DNA of 9,802 nucleotides from Chloroflexota bacterium (GCA_005880175.1 VBJR01000182.1:2041-11842), one strand, 5' to 3'; positions 1-5,938 are shown, counted from the stretch's first letter. The notes: a model not told the origin generated them from the letters alone. Numbers and translations: made by a program.

Positions 1-651
1 CACGTGGACCGGCTGGACTGGGAGGAGAAGAAGGCGTACGTGCGCCCGGTGGACGTGGACTACTACACAGACGCGCTCATGGGCGTCTCGGTCAACGTGC
101 TGGACACGTTCGAGCACGAGCCGGCACCCGACCTCGACCGCAGCCACGGCGAGGTCAAGCTCACGTCGCTCGCGACGATGTTCAAGAAGATCCGGTTCCA
201 CACCCACGAGAACGTCGGCGCCGGGCCGATCCGCCTGCCCGAGCAGACGCTCCACACCACGGCCTACTGGACGTCGATGGAGCCGGAGCGCTGGGTGGCG
301 CTGGGCCGCGAGGCGCTCGAGGCCGGCCTCCAGGGGATGGCCCACGCGCTGCGGACGGTGGCCAGCCTGCACCTGATGTGCGACCCCAGGGACCTGGGCG
401 CCCTGGGCGAGGTCCGCTCGACCTCGACCCGCCGGCCCACCGTGACGATCTACGAGGTCTACCCGGGCGGCGTCGGCTATGCCCGGCGGCTCTATGAACT
501 CCACACATCGCTGCATGCCGACGCCGCCGAGCTGGTGCGCGAGTGCCCGTGCGTCGCGGGCTGCCCCTCCTGCATCGGTCCCCTGGGCGGCGTCGACGGA
601 GCCAAGGAAGCGTGCCTCCGTCTGCTCTCCGCGACCGCCTTGCCAGTCTAG
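1..651 (+). CDS. mrfA: MrfA/YprA-type DEAD/DEAH helicase, C-terminal part (5' end outside window)
   Basis: This is the last ~216 codons of a superfamily 2 DNA helicase. The frame is open from the first base, so the true start and the motor domains lie upstream. What is visible is a DUF1998-type C-terminal domain: the segment LMCDPRDLG, then YEVYPGGVGYARRLYE, then a four-cysteine cluster CPCVAGCPSC with Cys codons at 544, 550, 562 and 571. That order is characteristic of the MrfA/YprA (Hrq1-related) family, in which the cysteines bind zinc. In Bacillus subtilis MrfA acts with the exonuclease MrfB to repair mitomycin C damage independently of UvrA. The next gene here is an MrfB homologue whose start (612) lies inside this gene's 3' end, giving a ~40-nt overlap and probable translational coupling. 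The stop is TAG at 649-651. Family assignment is strong; the repair role is inferred from the pair. Confidence 0.88.
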   Translation, partial: HVDRLDWEEKKAYVRPVDVDYYTDALMGVSVNVLDTFEHEPAPDLDRSHGEVKLTSLATMFKKIRFHTHENVGAGPIRLPEQTLHTTAYWTSMEPERWVALGREALEAGLQGMAHALRTVASLHLMCDPRDLGALGEVRSTSTRRPTVTIYEVYPGGVGYARRLYELHTSLHADAAELVRECPCVAGCPSCIGPLGGVDGAKEACLRLLSATALPV

Positions 652-1701
652 GCCGGACACCGGCCCCGGCCCGGCGGCCGGCCGTCGAGCGGATCGTGCC
701 GCCCGGCTTCGAGGCGGTCGAGACCGCGCACGGCACGGCCTGGCGCTACGCCGACGTGCTCGCGCCCGGGCGGCTGCCGGGGCCCCCGCCGGCGGTGCCG
801 CACGCCTACCTCGACACCGAGACCACCGGCCTGTCCGGCGGCACCGGCACCCAGGTGTTCGCGGCGGCCGTGTGCCGGCCGGTCGAGGCCGGGCTGGAGC
901 TGACGCAGGTGTTCCTGGCGGACCCGGCCGGCGAGCCGGCGTTCCTGGCGCTGCTCCAGGAGGAGCTCGCCCGGGCGGGGGGCGTCGCCACGTACAACGG
1001 GAGCCGGTTCGACCTGCCGCTGCTGCGGACGCGCTGGGTGATGGCCCGCATGCCGGGCGGGCTGGAGCACCCGGACCACGTGGACCTGCTCGACATCACG
1101 CGGGCGCTGCTCCGGTACCGGCTGGAGCGCTGCACGCTGCGAGTGGTCGAGGAGCGCCTGCTCGGCTTCGAGCGCGAGGAGGACCTGGCTTCGGCGCTGG
1201 TGCCGGAGGCCTACCTCGGCTACCTCCGGCACGGTTGGAGCCCCCTGCTGCCCAGGGCGCTCGAGCACAACCGGCAGGACGTCGTCAGCCTGTACTACCT
1301 CCACTCGCGTGGGCCGCTACCTGTTCCGGACGGGCCGCCGGGCGGACGGCTGGCGGGCGCTGCGGAACGCCGCCGAGCTGGGCGACGGGCCCGAGTCGGC
1401 CCACGCCGCGCTGCTGCTGGCCCGCCGCCTGGCCCGCCGGCGCCGCCACCGCGCGGCGGAGCGGCTGCTGGCCGGCGTGGAGCGGCGCGCCTGGCGGGAG
1501 CCCCGGCTGGCGATCGCCCGCGCCCGCCTGCTGGAGTGGTCGCTGGGCGACCTGGCGGCCGCCCGGGACGTGGTGACCGGGGCGCTGGCGGACCTGCCCG
1601 CGGACAGCCCGTTCCGGACGGACCTGGAGTGGCGGCTCCAGCGGCTGGAGCGAAAGCTGCTGGTCCGTGCCGCTCAGGGCCTTCGCCAGGAGAGGGAGTA
1701 G
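612..1701 (+). CDS. mrfB: MrfB/YprB-type DEDD exonuclease, interrupted by a frameshift near 1308
   Basis: This is a ribonuclease H-like 3'-5' exonuclease, partner of MrfA. I chose GTG 612 because the following residues ALRDRLASLG fit the family's N-terminus and AAGGAAG lies just upstream; GTG 543 is an alternative. Exonuclease motifs are present: DTETTGL (Asp68, Glu70; codon 68 at 813), YNGSRFDLPLL (Asp134 at 1011) and HNRQD (Asp223 at 1278), the DEDD acidic set. After SLYYLHSR the homologous continuation (VGRYLFRTGRRADGW) lies in another frame from 1309, so one base is extra or two are missing near 1308. The frame-restored protein would be ~362 aa, shorter than the ~413 aa of B. subtilis YprB, so some linker may also be lost. 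The unshifted frame has no nearby stop and runs to 3716 through unrelated genes, so this looks like a recent mutation or sequence error. No clear programmed slippery site is visible. Confidence 0.8.
1309..1701 (+). CDS. C-terminal helical segment of MrfB, displaced in frame
   Basis: This 130-codon frame carries the second half of mrfB: an Ala/Arg/Leu-rich, TPR-like alpha-helical stretch (GRYLFRTGRRADGWRAL, then HAALLLARRLARRRRH, then LAIARARLLEWSLGD), as expected C-terminal to the nuclease domain in YprB proteins. The GTG at 1309 could serve as a start in principle, but no ribosome-binding site precedes it, and the residue directly continues the motif broken in the upstream frame. I therefore read it as a displaced part of mrfB rather than an independent gene. 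Its last 28 bases overlap the 3' end of the methyltransferase on the opposite strand. Confidence 0.6.
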   Translation: MGRYLFRTGRRADGWRALRNAAELGDGPESAHAALLLARRLARRRRHRAAERLLAGVERRAWREPRLAIARARLLEWSLGDLAAARDVVTGALADLPADSPFRTDLEWRLQRLERKLLVRAAQGLRQERE

Positions 1702-2333
1702 CGCCAGAGCAGGTGGGTGCGCACCCGGGCCCCGGGCAGCACCCGCGCGCAGGCCTCGCGCACCTCGGCCGGAGGCGGGAAGCGGTCGGTGCGGCCGTGG
1801 TCCTCCCAGGCCGCGCGCACCGCGGCGTCCTCTCGGAGCCGGCCGGTGTGGAGGAGGTGGAGCAGCGTCGTGACGCCGAGCGCGAGGACGTCCGCCGGCA
1901 GGAACTCGCCCCTCCGCACGTCGAGCACGAGCAGGACGCCGCCTGGCCGGAGCAGGTCGCGGAAGCGGCCCAGGGCCCGTTCCAGCGGCAGGTGGTGCAG
2001 CAGGGCGATGGCCGTGACGCAGTCGAACGCGCCGGCCGGCAGCGGCTCGGTCATGACGTCGGCGACCCGATAGTCCACGTTGCCGGCGCCGGCGGAGCGC
2101 CGGCGCGCCTCCGCCACCATGTTCGGCGACAGGTCGACGCCGGTCACATGGCCGCAGCGGCGTGCCAGCTGACGGGTGAAGCCGCCCGCCCCGCAGCCGA
2201 CGTCCAGCGCCTCGGCGCACGGGCGCGGCACCCCGCGCAGGAGGCGGCCGTGGTACTGGAGGTTGTTGTTCCACTCCTCGGGCAGCAGCGCGATGCGGTC
2301 GAAGTCGTCCCGAATCGTCCGCGGCGTCTGCAC
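1674..2333 (-). CDS. Class I SAM-dependent methyltransferase
   Basis: A 219-aa Rossmann-fold methyltransferase. Residues 43-51 form the SAM-binding motif I (LDVGCGAGG). An acidic strand end follows at VTGVDLSPNM (~64-73), then a motif II/III-like region (FDCVTAIALLHHLP) and LLRPGGVLLVLDV. This is the arrangement of UbiE/methyltransferase-11-type small-molecule methyltransferases; the substrate cannot be read from sequence. The start is GTG at 2333, preceded on the minus strand by AGGAG with a 9-nt spacer, a good Shine-Dalgarno match, unlike the leaderless look of several neighbours. The N-terminus (TIRDDFDRIA) fits the start of this group. The gene ends with TGA at 1674-1676 inside the 3' end of mrfB, a tail-to-tail overlap of 28 nt. 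Its start is 28 bp from the divergent epimerase, so the two share one small control region. No specific pathway is indicated by context. Confidence 0.85.
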   Translation of the reverse strand: MQTPRTIRDDFDRIALLPEEWNNNLQYHGRLLRGVPRPCAEALDVGCGAGGFTRQLARRCGHVTGVDLSPNMVAEARRRSAGAGNVDYRVADVMTEPLPAGAFDCVTAIALLHHLPLERALGRFRDLLRPGGVLLVLDVRRGEFLPADVLALGVTTLLHLLHTGRLREDAAVRAAWEDHGRTDRFPPPAEVREACARVLPGARVRTHLLWRYSLSWRRP

Positions 2334-2346
2334 CCGGCCAGTCTCC

Positions 2347-2352
2347 TACACT
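2347..2352 (+). promoter_or_regulatory. -10 element (TACACT) of the epimerase gene
   Basis: TACACT matches the TANNNT -10 consensus and would place transcription start at about 2359, only ~3 nt before the GTG start codon at 2362. No Shine-Dalgarno sequence lies between, so the mRNA is probably leaderless or nearly so. No convincing -35 is visible. Confidence 0.45.
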
Positions 2353-2361
2353 CTCATCCCC

Positions 2362-3201
2362 GTGAAAGTCCTGGTCTCGGGAGGCGCTGGGTTCATCGGC
2401 TCCCACATCGTGGATGCGCTCGTCGGCCGCGGCGACGAGGTGCTCGTGCTGGACAACCTCTCGACGGGCGAGAGCGGGCACGTCAACCCGGCCGCGACGT
2501 TCCGGGCGTGCGACATCCGCGAGCCCGAGGCGGCGGCGCTGGCCCGGGAGTGGCGGCCGGACGTGATCTGCCACCACGCCGCGCAGATGAGCGTCAGCCG
2601 TTCCGTCCGCGAGCCGCTGTTCGACGCGGGCGTGAACCTGGTCGGCGGCCTGCACCTGCTGGAGGTCGCCCGCGAGGTCGGCGCCCGGTTCCTGTTCGCC
2701 TCCACCGGCGGCGCCATGTACGGCGACGCCGACGTCCTGCCGACGCCGGAGACGTACCCGGCCTGGCCGGTGTCGCCGTACGGCGTCGCCAAGCTCAGCT
2801 TCGAGCACTACCTGTACTGCTACGGCGTCCAGCACGGCCTCCGCTACGTCGCGCTCCGATACGCCAACGTCTACGGGCCGCGCCAGAACCCGCACGGCGA
2901 GGCGGGCGTCGTGGCCATCTTCTGCCTGAAGCTGCTCGCCGGCCAGCAGGCGGTGATCAACGGCGACGGCAAGTACACGCGCGACTACATCCACGTGGAC
3001 GACGTGGTCCGCGCCAACCTGGCCGCGCTCGAGGCGGAGGACGTGACGGGCCACTTCAACGTGGGGACCGGCCGCCAGGTGGACGTGAACCGCGTGTTCG
3101 AGACGCTGATCGGCGAGCGGCTGGGCTGGCGCCCGCAGGTCGCCCTGGAGGACGGCCTGGAGGGCACGGTGGCCTGGTTCCGGGAGCGCGCCGGAGGCTA
3201 G
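2362..3201 (+). CDS. NAD-dependent UDP-glucose-4-epimerase-like protein with an internal C-terminal gap
   Basis: An extended short-chain dehydrogenase of 279 aa. The NAD-binding GGAGFIGSH lies at residues 7-15, DNLSTG follows strand 2, and the catalytic set is Ser114/Thr115 (FASTGG) with Tyr140-x3-Lys144 (PYGVAK). Further typical elements are RYANVYGPRQNPHGEAGVV and the GDGKYTRDYIHVDDV block, as in GalE-type UDP-sugar epimerases. I start it at GTG 2362, because the Rossmann fold begins MKVLVSGGAG; the open frame upstream to 2176 is antisense to the methyltransferase. Near the C-terminus VNRVFETLI (ending at residue 250) is joined almost directly to LGWRPQVALEDGL. Relatives have ~27 more residues there, including a PPR-x-GD-type segment that contacts the UDP-sugar. 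The join is in frame. Activity is therefore doubtful. The exact sugar substrate cannot be told. It is convergent with the next gene across a 2-bp gap. Confidence 0.85.
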   Translation: MKVLVSGGAGFIGSHIVDALVGRGDEVLVLDNLSTGESGHVNPAATFRACDIREPEAAALAREWRPDVICHHAAQMSVSRSVREPLFDAGVNLVGGLHLLEVAREVGARFLFASTGGAMYGDADVLPTPETYPAWPVSPYGVAKLSFEHYLYCYGVQHGLRYVALRYANVYGPRQNPHGEAGVVAIFCLKLLAGQQAVINGDGKYTRDYIHVDDVVRANLAALEAEDVTGHFNVGTGRQVDVNRVFETLIGERLGWRPQVALEDGLEGTVAWFRERAGG

Positions 3202-3209
3202 CGCTAGCC
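3196..3209. repeat. 14-bp perfect palindrome containing both convergent stop codons
   Basis: GGCTAGCGCTAGCC equals its own reverse complement. It contains the TAG stop of the epimerase (3199-3201) and the TAG stop of the opposing double-YbjQ gene (3204-3206 read on the minus strand), both preceded by GGC. Only two bases separate the genes. The palindrome is too short and lacks a loop or T-run to be a standard terminator. Confidence 0.7.
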
Positions 3210-4031
3210 GCCCACGCCCAGCACGAGCTGCGGCGAGATCGGCTTCAGGTCGCCCGTGATGGGCCGGACCGCCGTGCCGATGGAGAGGAACTCCATCACG
3301 TGGTACTCCCACACGTGCGTGGCCACGTCGAGCCGGGTCTCGACCACGGTCGTGGCGTTCATGCGCTCGGCCTCGGCCTGCATGCGCGACATCGCCAGCT
3401 CGCGCGCCTCGTACAGCGCCTGCGAGAACACGGTCACCTCCGCGTTCTGGCCGGCCTGCCGGAGCACCTGGCCGAACGACTGGTGCGCCACGTGGTACAC
3501 GCAGTTGCCGAGGACCAGGCCCAGCGGCCGGTAGCCGGCGGTCATCAGCTTGTAGAACGACTGCCCGGAGAGGTCGGACGTGAACGGCACCCCGCCGTCG
3601 GCCCGCCAGTCCTGGCCGTCCTTCTGGCGGACGGCCGTCCCGATCGCGATGAACTCGCCGATGTGCTCGCCCCACTGCAGGAACCGGATGTCCAGGCGGA
3701 CCCCGACGACGCCTGACGCCCCCAGCGCCAGCGCCTCGGCCTCCATCCGCGACATCGCCAGCTCGCGTGCGTTGTACATCGCCGCTGTCAGCACCGGCAG
3801 CTCCATGTTCTGGTTCCACCCGCCTCGCTGGTAGCCCATGTGGTAGACGGAGCTGCCCACGACCATCCCGACCGGCTCGAACCCGAGCGACTGGACGAGC
3901 AGGAACTCGTCCACGCTGAAGTCGGTCGTGGCGAGCCGGTGACCGCTCTCGGAGCGCTGCCTCAGGTCGTCGAGGCGGCGGCGCGCGGCCTCCGGCAGCG
4001 CGCCGGCCTGGGTGGTGGGGTCGATGCCCAT
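3204..4031 (-). CDS. Tandem YbjQ-like (heavy-metal-binding domain) protein
   Basis: A 275-aa protein built from two related ~100-residue units, at about 34-135 and 150-256. Each unit runs G(F/Y)xPxGxVxGxxVYH, then a central helix ARELAMSRMxAEA, and ends xEFxxIGTAVR. The repeated helix-and-strand pattern and the GTAVR ending resemble the YbjQ/DUF74 'heavy-metal-binding' family, normally ~105 aa and single-domain. At DNA level a 20-bp stretch is identical in both units (3385-3404 and 3748-3767). No signal peptide or membrane segment is seen, so it is probably cytoplasmic. The start ATG at 4031 has an ideal Shine-Dalgarno (AGGAGG at 4044-4039, spacer 7). It is the last gene of the pncA-led minus cluster, 25 nt after the zinc-ribbon gene. 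The function of the family is not established, and I see no Cys/His cluster that proves metal binding. Confidence 0.75.
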   Translation of the reverse strand: MGIDPTTQAGALPEAARRRLDDLRQRSESGHRLATTDFSVDEFLLVQSLGFEPVGMVVGSSVYHMGYQRGGWNQNMELPVLTAAMYNARELAMSRMEAEALALGASGVVGVRLDIRFLQWGEHIGEFIAIGTAVRQKDGQDWRADGGVPFTSDLSGQSFYKLMTAGYRPLGLVLGNCVYHVAHQSFGQVLRQAGQNAEVTVFSQALYEARELAMSRMQAEAERMNATTVVETRLDVATHVWEYHVMEFLSIGTAVRPITGDLKPISPQLVLGVGG

Positions 4032-4038
4032 CGCGGTT

Positions 4039-4044
4039 CCTCCT
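4039..4044 (-). promoter_or_regulatory. Strong Shine-Dalgarno site of the double-YbjQ gene
   Basis: The plus strand reads CCTCCT, i.e. AGGAGG on the minus strand, 7 nt upstream of ATG 4031. It is the clearest ribosome-binding site in the window, fixes the start, and suggests high translation of this gene relative to others in its cluster. Confidence 0.8.
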
Positions 4045-4056
4045 GACAGATGTCGA

Positions 4057-4542
4057 TCAGCGGTCGGAGCCGAGCAGCCGGGCCAGAGCGGGACTGACCG
4101 ACTCGGCGCGGGCGGCCAGCTCGCGCAGCTGGTCGCCGAGCCGGACGAGCCACTCGCCCGGCGACAAGGTATCGGTGCGGAGGACGATGCCCCGCACCTC
4201 GTGGACGACCGTGGGCACCATGTGGTCCCCGCGCCTGATCAGCGCGAAGCGATATTCGCCGACCCGGGCCGTCACCGACTCGATGCGCCGCGGACCGCGG
4301 CGGAGCAGGCCGCCGCCCCCGTGCTCGACCGTGACGTCGCCCGGCAGCGCCGCCTCCAGCGACGCGACCAGGCCGGGCAGGGAGTGCTCGAGCGAGCTGC
4401 CGCTGGACGCCACCACGCCGGCCACCTCGGCCAGCGAGGGGACGGTCGCGTGCGCCGGGTCCACGCTGACGTGGCAGTACCGGCAGGTCCACGTCCCGGC
4501 CGGCACCGGGGCCCCGCAGTTCGGACAGGTCGTCGCGGCCAT
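4057..4542 (-). CDS. Zinc-ribbon protein with an unknown C-terminal domain
   Basis: A 161-aa protein. Residues 6-23 are a zinc ribbon, CPNCG-x9-TCRYC, i.e. CxxC-x10-CxxC (Cys6, 9, 20, 23). The rest is an alpha/beta region of unknown family, with a helical part (PSLAEVAGVVASSG), then strands such as YRFALIRRGDHMVPTVVHEV, and a terminal helix rich in Leu/Ala/Arg. I take ATG 4542: it lies two bases after the TAG of the upstream gene (TAGCGATG), consistent with translational coupling, and the ribbon starts at once. The longer open frame to 4773 overlaps the preceding gene and reads as low-complexity Arg/Gly, so I reject it. No membrane segment is visible. Zinc binding is supported by the motif. 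The function is unknown; co-location with the double-YbjQ gene suggests a shared process. Confidence 0.72.
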   Translation of the reverse strand: MAATTCPNCGAPVPAGTWTCRYCHVSVDPAHATVPSLAEVAGVVASSGSSLEHSLPGLVASLEAALPGDVTVEHGGGGLLRRGPRRIESVTARVGEYRFALIRRGDHMVPTVVHEVRGIVLRTDTLSPGEWLVRLGDQLRELAARAESVSPALARLLGSDR

Positions 4543-4544
4543 CG

Positions 4545-4856
4545 CTACACCCACTCCGAGCTGGCGTCCGGTACCTCGGGCCGGCCCGAGTCGGGCCGGG
4601 GCCGGACGTCGTACCCGAGCGGCTCCAGCGCCTCGCGGATCCACTGCAGCGCCATCACCTCGGTGTTCTCCCACACCGCCGCCTCCGCGCCGGGGACCCC
4701 GGTGTCGATGACCACGCGGCCGACCACGCGCAGCAGCGTGCGCGCGAGCGGCGCGGCCTCGGGGACGCTGCACGCCAGCCCGCCGACCTGCCTCGACAGC
4801 TCGAAGCAGGCCATGTTGATCCGTTCGGCGGCGCTCTGCTCCTCAGCCAAGGTCAT
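4545..4856 (-). CDS. Hypothetical 103-aa protein
   Basis: I do not recognise a family. The protein begins MTLAEEQSAAERINMACFE, is mostly helical in the first 60 residues, and has a Val-rich strand (LLRVVGRVVIDTG) followed by a Trp-containing amphipathic segment (VMALQWIREALEPLGYDV) and a polar tail. It contains two cysteines (residues 17 and 29) and no evident signal peptide. Its reality is supported by position: its start overlaps the 3' end of pncA by 14 nt, and its stop lies 2 nt before the zinc-ribbon start. The minus cluster thus reads as one tightly packed transcription unit. AGGAG lies only ~2 nt upstream of ATG 4856, closer than usual, so an internal start at the ATG of MACFE remains possible. 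Confidence 0.6.
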   Translation of the reverse strand: MTLAEEQSAAERINMACFELSRQVGGLACSVPEAAPLARTLLRVVGRVVIDTGVPGAEAAVWENTEVMALQWIREALEPLGYDVRPRPDSGRPEVPDASSEWV

Positions 4857-5412
4857 CGCTCCTGGCCACCGCGGCGCCCGCCGCGCGCATGTCGTCGAGC
4901 GCGCGCCCGCCGTCGCCGGGCGCGACGTCCACCGCGCCGATCGCGTCCTCCAGCACCACGACGTCGAAGCCCTCCCGGCGGGCGTCGAGGACGGACGCCC
5001 GGACGCAGTAGTCGGTCGCCAGGCCGCCGACGTACAGCCGGCCGACGTGGTGATCGCGCAGCCAGTCCGCCAGGTCGGTGCCGTCGAACGCCGAGTACGC
5101 CTCCTGGCGCGGATCGGCGCCCTTGCTGAACACGTGCGCGATGCGGTCTGTGTCCAGCGCGCCGTGGAACTCGGCCCCGCGCGTGCCCGCCACGCAGTGC
5201 ACGGGCCAGGGTCCGCCCTGGGCCTGGAACGAGATGTGATCGGCGGGATGCCAGTCCCGACTCGCCACCGCCACTGGCACTTTTCGTGCCGCCCGATTCA
5301 CCGCAGGAAAGATGCCGTCGCCTCCCGGAACCGCCAGCGTGCCGCCTGGGCAAAAATCCACCTGAGGATCGACGATCAAAAGTGCGTCGCCCATGTCTGG
5401 ATTACGGGTCAT
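4843..5412 (-). CDS. pncA: Nicotinamidase (isochorismatase-like hydrolase)
   Basis: Hydrolyses nicotinamide to nicotinate plus ammonia in NAD salvage; cytoplasmic. Counting from ATG 5412 (189 aa), the Asp-Lys-Cys catalytic triad is Asp15 (LLIVDPQVDF), Lys97 (FSKGAD) and Cys136 (GLATDYCVRASVLDA). The metal ligands are Asp53, His55 and His59 (RDWHPADHISF) and His72 (WPVHC), as in mycobacterial PncA. Length is normal. There are two plausible starts: ATG 5412 lies at the predicted transcription start of a divergent promoter (leaderless mRNA), while ATG 5394 gives MGDALLIVD, the usual domain start. I prefer 5412 because of the promoter geometry. Further upstream frame (to 5625) is antisense to greA. 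The gene leads a four-gene cluster and overlaps the next gene by 14 nt. No metabolic link to the downstream unknown genes is evident. Confidence 0.88.
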   Translation of the reverse strand: MTRNPDMGDALLIVDPQVDFCPGGTLAVPGGDGIFPAVNRAARKVPVAVASRDWHPADHISFQAQGGPWPVHCVAGTRGAEFHGALDTDRIAHVFSKGADPRQEAYSAFDGTDLADWLRDHHVGRLYVGGLATDYCVRASVLDARREGFDVVVLEDAIGAVDVAPGDGGRALDDMRAAGAAVARSDDLG

Positions 5413-5418
5413 CGGGCG

Positions 5419-5425
5419 TATTATC
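5419..5425. promoter_or_regulatory. Shared symmetric -10 element for greA (+) and pncA (-)
   Basis: TATTAT at 5419-5424 is a -10 for the plus strand, placing +1 near 5431, just before greA ATG 5435. The minus strand reads GATAAT at 5425-5420, a -10 placing +1 near 5413, next to pncA ATG 5412. One AT-rich heptamer in GC-rich DNA therefore can serve both directions. The -35 regions are weak on both sides. Confidence 0.5.
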
Positions 5426-5434
5426 GGCTGGGGC

Positions 5435-5899
5435 ATGGACCTGACCGAACCTGTCCTGCTCACGGAAGGAGGCCTGCTGAAGCTGAAGCAGGACCTCGAA
5501 CGGGCGCAGGCGAGACGAATGGAAGCCTTCGAACGGATGAAGGAGGCCGTGCAGCCGGGTGATGTCGAAGACAACCCCGAGCTGGAACAGGCGAAAGAGG
5601 AGGTGGCGCGCCTCGACGACCGCATCTACGAGCTGCAGGAGATGATCGGGCGCGCCCAGATCATCGAGGGCCGCAACTCGGGCATCGCGGAGCCGGGTTC
5701 GACGCTCGAGGTCGAGGACGACGAGGGCGAGACGATCGTGTACCACCTGGTCGGCGCCGTCGAGGCGGACCCCGGTACGGGTCACATCTCGGTGGAGTCG
5801 CCGGTGGGCCGCGCGCTGGTCGGCAAGCGCGCGGGCGAGCGGATCTCCGTGGACGTCCCGGCCGGCACGGTCGAGCTGACGATCAAGACGGTCAGCTGA
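5435..5899 (+). CDS. greA: GreA/GreB-family transcription elongation factor
   Basis: A 154-aa protein with GreA architecture: an N-terminal antiparallel coiled coil (~residues 10-78) with LLTEGGLLKLKQDLE, the tip loop PGDVEDNPELEQAKEE, and IYELQEMIGRAQII; then a C-terminal FKBP-like domain (~80-154) with GSTLEVED, YHLVG, SPVGRALVGKRAGE and VPAGTVELTI. GreA enters the secondary channel of RNA polymerase and stimulates cleavage of backtracked RNA. E. coli uses Asp41 and Glu44 at the tip; here the matching positions are Asp43 and Asp46, and the following aromatic is Leu. Cleavage may be altered, or this may be a Gre paralogue. The start is ATG 5435, since the family begins shortly before LLTEGG and a -10 lies 10 nt upstream. 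ATG 5393 in the same frame lies within pncA's start region and is unlikely. The gene is monocistronic. Confidence 0.88.
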   Translation: MDLTEPVLLTEGGLLKLKQDLERAQARRMEAFERMKEAVQPGDVEDNPELEQAKEEVARLDDRIYELQEMIGRAQIIEGRNSGIAEPGSTLEVEDDEGETIVYHLVGAVEADPGTGHISVESPVGRALVGKRAGERISVDVPAGTVELTIKTVS

Positions 5900-5912
5900 C
5901 CGGGCGGCCGGC

Positions 5913-5932
5913 CGTAGCTCATGTGCTACGCT
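5913..5932 (+). promoter_or_regulatory. vapBC promoter with overlapping palindromic operator
   Basis: CGTAGCTCATGTGCTACG (5913-5930) is an 18-bp palindrome with 6-bp perfect arms and a CATG core; only one T-T pair breaks the symmetry. It overlaps the -10 TACGCT at 5927-5932, which places +1 at 5939, exactly the vapB ATG. An antitoxin bound here would cover the promoter, matching autoregulation known for Phd/VapB modules. Confidence 0.6.
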
Positions 5933-5938
5933 CCAGGC

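Noticed and set aside
1300..1315. Programmed +1 frameshifting in mrfB
   Set aside because: No slippery heptamer, rare-codon or stop-codon context is visible at the join; mutation or sequence error is simpler.
543..3716. A 1057-codon plus-strand open frame across mrfB, the methyltransferase and the epimerase
   Set aside because: Only its first part (612-1308) is family-like; beyond that it is out of frame with recognised genes and reads as Arg/Gly/Pro-rich high-GC noise.
1285..3819. An 844-codon minus-strand open frame
   Set aside because: It overlaps well-supported genes in other frames and has no recognisable domain; a product of the rarity of stops in GC-rich DNA.
5903..5914. CGGCCGGCCG palindromic run after greA as a terminator
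   Set aside because: Simple GC-rich self-complementarity without a usable loop or T-run.
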